Below are positions 1 through 7,822 of a stretch of 64,000 bases of DNA, piece by piece. The DNA comes from Aliidiomarina haloalkalitolerans. Lineage in GTDB: Bacteria; Pseudomonadota; Gammaproteobacteria; Enterobacterales; Alteromonadaceae. The stretch spans positions 62,001 through 126,000 of the forward strand of contig NZ_PIPI01000002.1 in assembly GCF_003987315.1 (NCBI RefSeq). The letters run 5' to 3'. The first letter of the stretch is position 1. Each line of letters starts with the position of its first letter. A program made the position numbers and the translations under genes. The notes under the pieces were generated by a model. That model searched no databases. It had not been told where the DNA came from and was given only the letters and a program-made list of their open reading frames with translations.

Positions 1-708
1 AATCGCTCGAAAGTCACTATGTTTACTGAAACCACCCGAATGTTGACCAAAGCCAATAAACCCTAGTTCAGCCACTAAGTCCGCAAGAATATTGTCATAT
101 TCGCCATACGGATAGGCAAACAGCTTATAGCTGACACCGACTTCTTCTTTAATTTTTGCTTCAGCAGCGAGAATATTTTCGCGTGCTCGCGCTAGCCAGG
201 CTTCTTCGGAAGCAAAGTCCGCGCGCCGCGGCATATGTGCGTGATCGAGCGAGTGATTCGCAATCACCACTCCGTCCTCGTGCAACTCACGAATTTGCTC
301 CCAACTCATGTACTGGCCGGGTGTTTGTCCAATCGGATCGGTGGTAACAAACAAGGTCCAAGGCACATCGAATTCTTTCAGGATCGGCCAACCATTGGTG
401 TAAATGTTTTGGTAGGCATCATCGAATGTAATCACAACCGATTTTTCTGGCAGGCTCTGTTTGCCTTGCATGGCCGCAATCGCGTCGCGAATATCGACCA
501 CGGTGAAATCGTTGTCTCGCAAGTACGTTAAATGCTCGCGGAGTTCATCCGCAGTTACACTGGTAACCCGCGGTGTGCGGTCACTGACATGGTGGTACAG
601 TAAGATCGAGGCATGACTGTCCTCTTGCGCCTCGCTAACAGACGGTGTAAAAAACAACATTGCTGCTGCCATTAGCCCCGCAACAAGGGTTAACGCGCCT
701 AATTTCAT
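1..708 (-). CDS. Polysaccharide deacetylase (NodB domain), secreted; 3' part missing
   Basis: Runs off the left edge of the window, so the C-terminus is not visible. The protein begins with a signal peptide (about residues 1-27, hydrophobic and ending near SEA-QE). A NodB-type deacetylase fold follows: an LYHHVSD motif, then the metal/catalytic ITFDDAY motif, then a second metal motif NHSLDH. Family members remove acetyl groups from surface or exported polysaccharides (PgaB-like) or peptidoglycan, outside the cytoplasm. The start at 708 is preceded by GGAGG at 5-nt spacing. It is divergent from the MATE gene, with only 22 bp between the start codons. The substrate cannot be told from sequence. 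Confidence 0.88.
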   Translation of the reverse strand, partial: MKLGALTLVAGLMAAAMLFFTPSVSEAQEDSHASILLYHHVSDRTPRVTSVTADELREHLTYLRDNDFTVVDIRDAIAAMQGKQSLPEKSVVITFDDAYQNIYTNGWPILKEFDVPWTLFVTTDPIGQTPGQYMSWEQIRELHEDGVVIANHSLDHAHMPRRADFASEEAWLARARENILAAEAKIKEEVGVSYKLFAYPYGEYDNILADLVAELGFIGFGQHSGGFSKHSDFRAI

Positions 709-714
709 CCAAAC

Positions 715-722
715 CTCCGGAG
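715..722. promoter_or_regulatory. Palindromic Shine-Dalgarno shared by two divergent genes
   Basis: CTCCGGAG is a perfect palindrome in the 22-bp gap. Read on the minus strand it gives GGAGG 5 nt before the deacetylase ATG (708). Read on the plus strand it gives GGAG about 8 nt before the MATE ATG (731). Both promoters must therefore lie inside the opposite gene, or the transcripts must overlap. Confidence 0.6.
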
Positions 723-730
723 TTGTTTTC

Positions 731-2110
731 ATGTCTAAGCCTTGCTCCGAGCACTCGTTAAATAATCATGCACCGCTTACCTGGCATGAACATCGCAAGG
801 TCTTTCTCATCGCCCTGCCAATGATGGTGTCGAACATCGCAGCACCATTATTGGGGCTGGTCGATACCGCTATCATAGGGCATTTGCCCGAGGCTATCTA
901 CCTCAGTGCTGTCGCGACTGGGGCTATGGTGATTAGCTTTCTTTACCTGCTCGCTATCTTTTTGCGTATGTCGACAACGGGCCTCATGGCGCAAGCCTTT
1001 GGCGCAAAAAGCCTAGTGAATCAGCGCACAGTTCTGTTGCAAGCGGCTTCGCTCGCGGCTGTTCTCGGCGTGCTGATGATTATGTTGCAACCGGTCGTTG
1101 TCTGGGTGATGCAAACCTTAGTCGCCATGGAAGGAGAATTCCAAAGGTTAGCGACCGCCTACGTCCAGATTAGGATTTTTGGAGCCCCTACGGCACTGTT
1201 AAATCTCGTGGTGCTTGGCGTCTTGCTTGGTCGCCAACAGGCTGGCAAGGCGATGTTCCTAGTCATTTTCACCAATGTCGTGAACGTGATCGGCACGGTT
1301 ATTCTCGTGCTTATTCTCGATTACCACGTGTACGGTGCCGCTATTTCCACCCTGATCGCCGAGTGGGCAACCTGTTTTCTCGGACTTTATTGGCTGCAGA
1401 GCGCATTCAAACTACGTTGGTCTATGTTTCAACGCTTGCGGCCACAACAATTTGTTCCCCTCTTCAAAATGAATCGGGATATTTTTGTTCGTTCACTGCT
1501 GCTACACGCCTGCATTGCGACCATGACTATCGGTGGCAGTTATCTCGGCGCTGATATTATCGCGGCCAATGCAGTTCTGATGCAGTTCCTCATTCTCATC
1601 TCCCTCGGCCTTGACGGCATCGCCTATGCTGTGGAAGCGTTAGTTGGCGAAGCCAAAGGCGCTCGGAAGCCGCAGCAGGTTCAACGCTGGTTACGAGCCT
1701 GCCTATTTTGGTCTGGCTTATTCGCGGTTCTCTACAGCCTCGTGTTTTGGCTTTTTGGCGAGCAGATCATTGGCTTAATCACCAACATTGAAAGCTTGCG
1801 AGAAACCGCTCAGACCTATTTGCCTTGGCTTATCGTCCTGCCCTTAGTCGCCCATTGGAGCTATTTTTATGACGGCGTGTTTATTGGCTTAACCGCTAGC
1901 AGAGCCATGCGCAATACCATGGCTTTTGCCGCCTTGGCCGTATTCTTCCCGCTGACGATTTCAACTTACTGGCTGGGTAACCATGGTTTATGGTTGGCGT
2001 TAAGTGCGTTTTTATTAGCACGTGGTGTGGCGCAATGGTGGTGGCTGAAAAAAAGCCCCGTCTATGTAGACGGGGCCGAGGATGACAACTGCAAAATGTC
2101 GAGGGAGTAA
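731..2110 (+). CDS. MATE family efflux transporter, DinF-like
   Basis: A 459-residue inner-membrane protein with about 12 hydrophobic segments. The N-terminal segment ALPMMVSNIAAPLLGLVDTA is typical of the DinF branch of MATE exporters, which use Na+ or H+ gradients to expel cationic drugs or metabolites. A second half-repeat begins around residue 245. Length matches the family. The start is chosen by the GGAG at 719-722 and by homology-like spacing of about 25 residues to the first helix. The last 20 or so codons are unusual: they overlap a terminator-like hairpin for the convergent gene and encode a polar tail. The transported substrate is unknown. Confidence 0.9.
   Translation: MSKPCSEHSLNNHAPLTWHEHRKVFLIALPMMVSNIAAPLLGLVDTAIIGHLPEAIYLSAVATGAMVISFLYLLAIFLRMSTTGLMAQAFGAKSLVNQRTVLLQAASLAAVLGVLMIMLQPVVVWVMQTLVAMEGEFQRLATAYVQIRIFGAPTALLNLVVLGVLLGRQQAGKAMFLVIFTNVVNVIGTVILVLILDYHVYGAAISTLIAEWATCFLGLYWLQSAFKLRWSMFQRLRPQQFVPLFKMNRDIFVRSLLLHACIATMTIGGSYLGADIIAANAVLMQFLILISLGLDGIAYAVEALVGEAKGARKPQQVQRWLRACLFWSGLFAVLYSLVFWLFGEQIIGLITNIESLRETAQTYLPWLIVLPLVAHWSYFYDGVFIGLTASRAMRNTMAFAALAVFFPLTISTYWLGNHGLWLALSAFLLARGVAQWWWLKKSPVYVDGAEDDNCKMSRE
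2048..2076 (-). terminator. Intrinsic terminator of the DUF4397 gene, inside the MATE coding end
   Basis: A perfect 10-bp stem (GCCCCGTCTA paired with TAGACGGGGC, 2055-2076, 2-nt centre) is followed on the minus strand by seven U residues (A-run 2048-2054). It lies about 41 nt past the minus-strand stop codon at 2117 and within the reading frame of the plus-strand MATE gene. Confidence 0.85.
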
Positions 2111-2116
2111 AGTGGT

Positions 2117-3526
2117 TTATTCTTCAACGACGAAGTCGTCTAGAAGAATCAACTGCGGTGGTAAGCCACCCGCGGTTGCGTCTACAGCCACAGCAGTGTA
2201 GATACCACCACCTAGCAAGTTCAGTAAGATAGGACCGATAGCCGCATCTTTCGTACCTGCTAAAGTCACAGTGACATAGTACTCACCAGGCAACAGAGCA
2301 ACGTTACCTGTCGCTTGTAAATCGCTAGCGTCAAAATCGACACCACCAAATGCTGGTTCAGCTTCACTGATATCGTCAGTTGCAGTCACATAAATGTCGA
2401 CTGGACCGGCTGCTGGTGAAGCGTGAACAATGCGCACGATTGCTTCAGTGGTAATACGACGGTTTACATCAACCAAAACGGCTGGTGAAATTCCGTCACC
2501 GCCTAGTTCACCAACTGCTAGCACTGTGTACTGTGCCGCATTAGCAAGTTCAAGGTCTGCATCAATAACGGTCACGTCAGTACCTGCCGCATTCACCTTG
2601 ATGTTGTACTCACCTGCCGGGACGTTCAAGTAATCTGAGAATGCTAAGAACGGTACTTCTGTTAAGACTGCATCGTCATTCACTAACACATCGACCGCTG
2701 GTGCATCCGCAACTGCGTGTACGACCCGGGCGTCAGCACCAGCGTCAACCGAGTGGAGGACTGCAGAGCCTTCACCATCAGCTACTAATAAGGCAATCGG
2801 ACGGTTTGCGCTATTCGCACCAACACTTGGCGTGGCGGTCACAAACAAGTCAGCGCCCGCTGGGAAGGTAACTTCACCTGAGTCGAACACCACCGCATCG
2901 GCATCACCGGCAACCGTGATACGGATTTGATAGTCGCCTGCAGCCACTTCAACTTGGCCGGTATAATCTTGATAAGACAAGGTTGCTGCTGGCTGCTCTG
3001 CGCTCAGGTCAGCATCGAATGCAGTCAAATAGACGTCGACAGTGAGGTCAACCGGTACACCATGCAACACTTGCAGACGTGCATTACCGCTACCAATGTC
3101 TGCGATTGGATTCGCAACAATGAACGGCTCTAGCGTTTCATCGTCAACACGACCTAATGCGAAAACGTCATAACGCGTGTCTGCTTCTAGGTCGAGTGAT
3201 AATGGGCCAATCACGGTTGCCGTACTGCCGTCCGCGAGAATCGCGTCAACACCTACTTCATAGGTACCTTCGTCAACAACTGCGAGACCTGATGAAACTT
3301 GGTAGTCAACATTCTCTAGGAAATTACCGCCATTCACAGTAATATTAACCGCAGGTGCGTCAGCAGAAGCGTGATGCACACGTAATTCAAACTCGCCGAC
3401 TGGCGGTGGCGGTGGTGGTGGGCTCGGTGGATTTGGGTCGAGCTGCGTTGGACTACTAGAACTATTACACGCTGCCAATAGCAGAGTTGCTAAGGAAGCG
3501 CCTACTAATTTTGTGGTTCTGTTCAT
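2117..3526 (-). CDS. DUF4397 repeat lipoprotein
   Basis: A 469-residue predicted lipoprotein. The signal peptide ends in a lipobox (LLAAC, Cys about residue 20). A proline-rich stalk of PPPP runs (about residues 32-42) comes next. Then come four diverged beta-rich repeats, each opening with a motif like VHASADAPAVNITVNG, VLHGVPVDLTVDVYL, VVHAVADAPAVDVLV or IVHASPAAGPVDIYV; these are the DUF4397 signature. DUF4397 domains occur in cell-surface proteins with no established biochemical role. The stalk suggests display away from the outer membrane. The start has GAGGAA upstream. It is convergent with the MATE gene and divergent from the 3624 gene (97-bp gap). Confidence 0.85.
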   Translation of the reverse strand: MNRTTKLVGASLATLLLAACNSSSSPTQLDPNPPSPPPPPPPVGEFELRVHHASADAPAVNITVNGGNFLENVDYQVSSGLAVVDEGTYEVGVDAILADGSTATVIGPLSLDLEADTRYDVFALGRVDDETLEPFIVANPIADIGSGNARLQVLHGVPVDLTVDVYLTAFDADLSAEQPAATLSYQDYTGQVEVAAGDYQIRITVAGDADAVVFDSGEVTFPAGADLFVTATPSVGANSANRPIALLVADGEGSAVLHSVDAGADARVVHAVADAPAVDVLVNDDAVLTEVPFLAFSDYLNVPAGEYNIKVNAAGTDVTVIDADLELANAAQYTVLAVGELGGDGISPAVLVDVNRRITTEAIVRIVHASPAAGPVDIYVTATDDISEAEPAFGGVDFDASDLQATGNVALLPGEYYVTVTLAGTKDAAIGPILLNLLGGGIYTAVAVDATAGGLPPQLILLDDFVVEE

Positions 3527-3623
3527 TGTAAATTCCTCATTAGGGTTGTCAGCAACGATCTTTTACGAGGGGGTTCAAGAACAGGATCACAAAATTTTCA
3601 CATCGTGAACAACGGAGGTCACA

Positions 3624-4190
3624 ATGAAACAGGCACTGATGTTGTTTTTTGGTGGCGCTGCCCTGCTCCTCCTTGTTCTCAGTCTTATTGAGCCAATTCA
3701 GAAAGCCTTTAATCCAGACCTGTCGATGCAAACACCACTCAGCGATTCAGTTGTTGTGCGGACTGATTTTGATGTAAAAGAAGAGATTGAGGTCGTCGAA
3801 GTCGCAGAAGCAAACGACGAATTGATAAGCGGTAAGGAACGAATACTCGTTTTACTTGAAAGCGAGCCAGCACTAGGCGAGATCATCGAAGAGAATATTC
3901 AGCTGATTGGTCAGATTGAACATCACACCGCTTTTCAGCATCATCAAGCCATTCTAAAGCTCATTCAAGAAGCAGAGAATGTGCAGCCAATTTCGGTGGT
4001 CTGTACTGGCCTCGTCTGTAATTTAGCAATTTATGCCAATAGCGCAGAACGAGCAGCTGAATTCAGTCAAAAACTTATTCAACCTAGTCCACAGCTACCC
4101 ATTGAGAGTGCGGAAGTGCGACCGTTCAAAGAAGAAGAGCACAATCTTGTTCATATTGTGCTCTTTATGCAGGCGCCAGCTCAACGCTAG
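3624..4190 (+). CDS. Membrane-anchored protein with a C-x4-C motif, function unknown
   Basis: 188 residues, not recognised as a named family. One N-terminal membrane segment (about residues 5-24) is followed by an acidic linker (EEIEVVEVAEAND) and a predicted globular C-terminal part. The conserved-looking core is VVCTGLVCNLAIY (about residues 125-137), with two cysteines four residues apart that could form a disulfide in the periplasm. A second protein in this window (42034-42702) has the same layout. The start at 3624 has a good GGAGG. Two small hairpins follow the gene (4185-4200 overlapping the stop, and 4204-4218). Confidence 0.7.
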   Translation: MKQALMLFFGGAALLLLVLSLIEPIQKAFNPDLSMQTPLSDSVVVRTDFDVKEEIEVVEVAEANDELISGKERILVLLESEPALGEIIEENIQLIGQIEHHTAFQHHQAILKLIQEAENVQPISVVCTGLVCNLAIYANSAERAAEFSQKLIQPSPQLPIESAEVRPFKEEEHNLVHIVLFMQAPAQR

Positions 4191-4220
4191 TCAGCTAGCG
4201 GTAACAAGCGTGAGCTTGCT

Positions 4221-4799
4221 TTAATAATAAGAGTGCTCACCACGCATGTGATCAGTAATATCACGCACGCCGTTCAGTTCGCCCGGAAACGACTCTAGCA
4301 ATTGCTTTTCAATGCCGTCCTTCAAGGTCACGTCAACCATCGAACAGCCGTTACAACCGCCGCCGAACTGCAGAATCGCAACTCCGTCGTCGGTGATTTC
4401 TGAAATCATCACGTTGCCGCCATGACCGGCTAACTGCGGATTAATTTGCGACTGAATGACGTAGTCAACGCGCTCGATTAAAGGCGCGTCATCGGCTACT
4501 TTTGGCGCTTTTGCGTTTGGTGCTTTCAGCGTCAACTGTGAACCGAGCTCTTGCTGAATGTAGTCAATTTCTGCGTCTTGCAAAAACGGCGCGCTCTCAT
4601 TGTCCACGACTGCAGAGAAGCCTTCGAAAGGCAATAATTGATCGTTTTCTTCAACAGCATCAGGTGGACAATAAGACACACCACATTCCGCATTCGGCCG
4701 GCCCGGGTTAACCACGAACACTCGAATGTTTGTGCCTGTTTCTTGTTTGCTCAACAAGTCACGAAAATGCGCTTGGGCTGATTCGGAAATGGTAATCAT
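4221..4799 (-). CDS. nfuA: Fe-S biogenesis protein NfuA
   Basis: 192 residues and nearly colinear with E. coli NfuA. It carries [4Fe-4S] clusters to client apoproteins in the cytoplasm, especially under oxidative or iron stress. A degenerate A-type carrier domain (about 1-100, with the conserved [19 protein letters not shown] stretch) precedes a NifU-like C-terminal domain with the cluster-binding CNGC pair in [14 protein letters not shown] (about residue 150). It ends in the family-typical GEHSYY. The reading frame is open upstream to 4922, but the ATG at 4799 is chosen because it has GGTGAGAG upstream and matches the family N-terminus (MITISESAQ). In E. coli nfuA sits next to gntX(comF) and bioH. 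Here three genes separate them. Confidence 0.97.
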   Translation of the reverse strand: MITISESAQAHFRDLLSKQETGTNIRVFVVNPGRPNAECGVSYCPPDAVEENDQLLPFEGFSAVVDNESAPFLQDAEIDYIQQELGSQLTLKAPNAKAPKVADDAPLIERVDYVIQSQINPQLAGHGGNVMISEITDDGVAILQFGGGCNGCSMVDVTLKDGIEKQLLESFPGELNGVRDITDHMRGEHSYY

Positions 4800-4936
4800 A
4801 CGTCTCTCACCTTTATACCTGAGTATTTCACTAGGGTTTATTCTATCGCATCTGGATGGCATTGCATAGTAACTCTCTTGGTAAATCATGTTGAATTTGT
4901 TAGCTTGAAGCCACAAATTCACAGGAGTTATACTGC

Positions 4937-7573
4937 ATGTCTACATCTATCACTCGCTATGTCCGTCGCTTTACAGCGGCTGTGGTTGCAGTGGCTGGGC
5001 TTTCATCCGCCGCCGTCGCTGTTGACCTCGATTATTATTTACCGACCAATGTGACATTCGACCCAAGCATCCCTAAACCTGCTGAAGTGCTCGGCTATGA
5101 AGTGGGCGAGTGGCATGCACGTCCAGAGCAAATCCATCGTTACTTAGAAATCCTCGCCGAGCGCTCGGACCGCATGACCCTCACCGTGAATGGCCATTCT
5201 CACGAGCGCCGCCCGATGCTGTTATTGAAAGTGAGTGCGCCAGAAAATCAAAGCCGCTTAGAAGAGATGCGCCAGCAGCACCTCGCCGTCTCAGACCCGA
5301 GCCAAAACGTCAATGCAAAAGAAGCGCCTTTAGTCATTTACATGGGCTATAGCGTGCACGGCGACGAACCATCAGGCTCAAACGCAGCGATTTTGACTGC
5401 CTATTATTTGGCGGCTGCGCAAGGCGACGAAATTGAACAATGGCTCGATAATACGGTTATTTTGCTCGACCCTATGTATAACCCAGACGGTTTGTCACGC
5501 TTTGCAACTTGGGTGAACCAATACAAGAGCATGACACCAAGTGCCGATCGCCAGCACCGTGAACATCAGCAAGACTGGTTACGAGGCCGTCAGAATCATT
5601 ATTGGTTTGACTTAAACCGCGACTGGTTGTTGCTCCAACACCCTGAGTCGCATGCGCGAATTCAAGCTTATCAAGACTGGATGCCAAACGTCTTAACGGA
5701 CCACCATGAAATGGGCACCGATTCGACCTACTTCTTCCAGCCGGGTATCCCGTCGCGGAAAAACCCGCTAACTCCAGACGAGAACGTGCGTTTAACCGAG
5801 CGCCTTGCTGAATACCATGCCGAGGCATTGGACGAGATTCACAGCCTGTATTACACCGAAGAGTCATTCGATGACTTCTACTATGGCAAAGGCTCAAGCT
5901 ACCCAGATGCGCAAGGTACCATTGCGATCCTGTTTGAGCAGGCTTCGTCGCGCGGTCACTTACAAGAGTCTATCAATGGTGACGTGTCGTTCCCGTTCAC
6001 CATTCGTAACCAATTTGTCACGTCGTTGTCGACCATTCGCGGTGCAGTTGCAGAGCGTGAGTGGTTACTGGATTTCCAACAACGCTTCTTTAAAGAAAAC
6101 CTCGAGCTAGCCGCGAAAGAGAATTTTGACGGCTATTTATTGCGGGAAAGTGACGAAGGTCGTATGCATGAGTTGTTACGCATCATGCGCATGCACAATT
6201 TAAAAGCGTATCCGGTCACTGAAACGTTTACAGTTAATAACCAAACTTATCGCCCTGGTGAAGCCTATTACGTGCCCATTCGTCAGCGTAATTACCGCTT
6301 ATTGAAAGGCGTATTCAGTACTCAACAAGACTTCCCAGACAATACCTTCTACGACGTATCGGCTTGGACCTTGCCACATGCGTTTAATGTCGAGTTCAGC
6401 GAAGTTCGTCACAACCGTCGTTTCCGCGTGAGCGACCAAGCATGGCAAGAGCCGGAAACCTTCCAAGCAAACCAACTCGGTGATACGCGCGTTGGCTACG
6501 TGTTTAGCTGGGAGCCACAGTTCGCTCCGCGCTTGCTCAGCCACCTTTTACAAAATGATGTTCATGCCCGTTTAGCGGCAGAAGAAATGACAATTACCAC
6601 CCCAAATGGAGAGCAAACCTTCAAACACGGTAGTGTAATTGTCACGCGCGCTTATCAAACGCGTCCATGGTCTGAAGTACAAGCGTTACTTGCAGAGCAT
6701 GCTGACAGTAACCGTGTGCGCGTACATACCTTAACCAGTGGCTTAACGCCAACCACAGGTATGGACATTGGCAGTCGCAGTATTGACCCAGCGTCGATGC
6801 CAGCTGTGATGATTGTGATTGGTGACGGCGTGAACCTGCAAGAAGCCGGTGAAGCTTGGTATTACCTTGACCGTGACGTTAATCTGCCGGTGACATTAAT
6901 CGAAACACAGCGCCTTGATCGCGTCGATATTGACCGCTACACCCACATTATTTTGGTGGATGGTCATTACCGTACGATTAGCGACCGTTTCCGCAATCAG
7001 CTGCAGCAGTGGGTGCGTCGTGGTGGTACCTTAATTGGTCAGAAAGGTGGCGCACGCTGGATGGCAAGCAACAACTTATTAGGCGCTCAAGTGGTTAGCC
7101 AAGACGAGTTCCAAGCTAAGTTTCCAACGGAAGGCCTGACCTATGCGGATCGTGACCATTACTTCGGCCAGCAGCGTTTAGCCGGTGCCATTTTTAGCAC
7201 AAATCTCGACCTTAGCCATCCGTTAGCGGTCGGTTATTCGCGTGCAGCGCTACCTGTGTTTAAAAACAGCACCATGGCTTTCGTGACCAACAGCAGTCCG
7301 TTTGTTGATGTTGCACGTTATGCCGAAGACCCTGTGTTAGCTGGCTTTACCTCGCAAGGTAACCGTGAGGTGTTAAGTGAGCGCAGTAACATTGTCGCTC
7401 ATCGCCTAGGTTCTGGTCGCGTGGTTGGGTTTGCTGATAACGTGAACTTCCGCAGTTTCTTCTGGGGCACGAATAAGCTCATGGCCAACGCGATTTTCTG
7501 GTCGCAGTATGCATTAGGCACTGCTGCTGGCGAAGAAGAAGAGGAAGAAGACGACGATGCGCATGCCCACTAA
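4937..7573 (+). CDS. M14-family zinc carboxypeptidase, secreted, 878 aa
   Basis: A large metallopeptidase with a signal peptide (residues 1 to about 29, ending SSAAVAVD). The M14 zinc-binding motif is HGDE (His about 140, Glu about 143) in [12 protein letters not shown]. It is followed by the NPDG stretch, a third histidine near residue 235-238 (QHPESHARI), the DHHEMG motif and a FEQASSRG segment whose Glu (about 333) is the likely general base. A long C-terminal region of about 500 residues follows, ending in an acidic run of Glu and Asp plus AHAH. Family members trim C-terminal residues of peptides in the periplasm or medium. It is divergent from nfuA (137-bp gap). The start has CAGGAG upstream. 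The stop codon lies in a short tandem repeat. Confidence 0.9.
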   Translation: MSTSITRYVRRFTAAVVAVAGLSSAAVAVDLDYYLPTNVTFDPSIPKPAEVLGYEVGEWHARPEQIHRYLEILAERSDRMTLTVNGHSHERRPMLLLKVSAPENQSRLEEMRQQHLAVSDPSQNVNAKEAPLVIYMGYSVHGDEPSGSNAAILTAYYLAAAQGDEIEQWLDNTVILLDPMYNPDGLSRFATWVNQYKSMTPSADRQHREHQQDWLRGRQNHYWFDLNRDWLLLQHPESHARIQAYQDWMPNVLTDHHEMGTDSTYFFQPGIPSRKNPLTPDENVRLTERLAEYHAEALDEIHSLYYTEESFDDFYYGKGSSYPDAQGTIAILFEQASSRGHLQESINGDVSFPFTIRNQFVTSLSTIRGAVAEREWLLDFQQRFFKENLELAAKENFDGYLLRESDEGRMHELLRIMRMHNLKAYPVTETFTVNNQTYRPGEAYYVPIRQRNYRLLKGVFSTQQDFPDNTFYDVSAWTLPHAFNVEFSEVRHNRRFRVSDQAWQEPETFQANQLGDTRVGYVFSWEPQFAPRLLSHLLQNDVHARLAAEEMTITTPNGEQTFKHGSVIVTRAYQTRPWSEVQALLAEHADSNRVRVHTLTSGLTPTTGMDIGSRSIDPASMPAVMIVIGDGVNLQEAGEAWYYLDRDVNLPVTLIETQRLDRVDIDRYTHIILVDGHYRTISDRFRNQLQQWVRRGGTLIGQKGGARWMASNNLLGAQVVSQDEFQAKFPTEGLTYADRDHYFGQQRLAGAIFSTNLDLSHPLAVGYSRAALPVFKNSTMAFVTNSSPFVDVARYAEDPVLAGFTSQGNREVLSERSNIVAHRLGSGRVVGFADNVNFRSFFWGTNKLMANAIFWSQYALGTAAGEEEEEEDDDAHAH

Positions 7574-7601
7574 CTATGCCCACTAACTAAGCCCACTAAC
7601 T
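7563..7601 (+). repeat. Three tandem 13-bp units across the M14 stop codon
   Basis: ATGCCCACTAACT occurs at 7563-7575 and 7576-7588, and with one change (AAGCCC...) at 7589-7601. The TAA stop of the peptidase gene (7571-7573) is inside the first unit. Because 13 is not a multiple of three, a change in copy number would not alter the stop itself but would change the 3' untranslated length. Confidence 0.9.
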
Positions 7602-7635
7602 TAAGTTAGTTGCGAAAACAACGTTAGATACGTAT

Positions 7636-7664
7636 GCCCCGCACCTTGCTGCGGGGCTTTTTTT
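7636..7664 (+). terminator. Intrinsic terminator after the M14 peptidase gene
   Basis: An 8-bp GC-rich stem (GCCCCGCA / TGCGGGGC, 6-nt loop) is followed by seven T residues. It ends the transcript of the peptidase gene before the next gene pair starts. Confidence 0.95.
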
Positions 7665-7822
7665 GACCCGCGTTGGACTTGGCACGCACCATAGCGGCGG
7701 TAAAGTCTGCAACTTTAGTCGAATTTCTCGACAATTCCCTGCGATCCTTTGACCTAAACCATCGTTTTTCACCAACGCCTCGCTATACTGAGCGTAGTCA
7801 CGATAAAACAACGAGGTGGATA

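Noticed and set aside
7673-7822. Longer N-terminus for the CoA-transferase/GNAT gene
   Set aside because: It would begin at TTG directly after a strong terminator, without Shine-Dalgarno; the ATG at 7823 has GAGGTGG.
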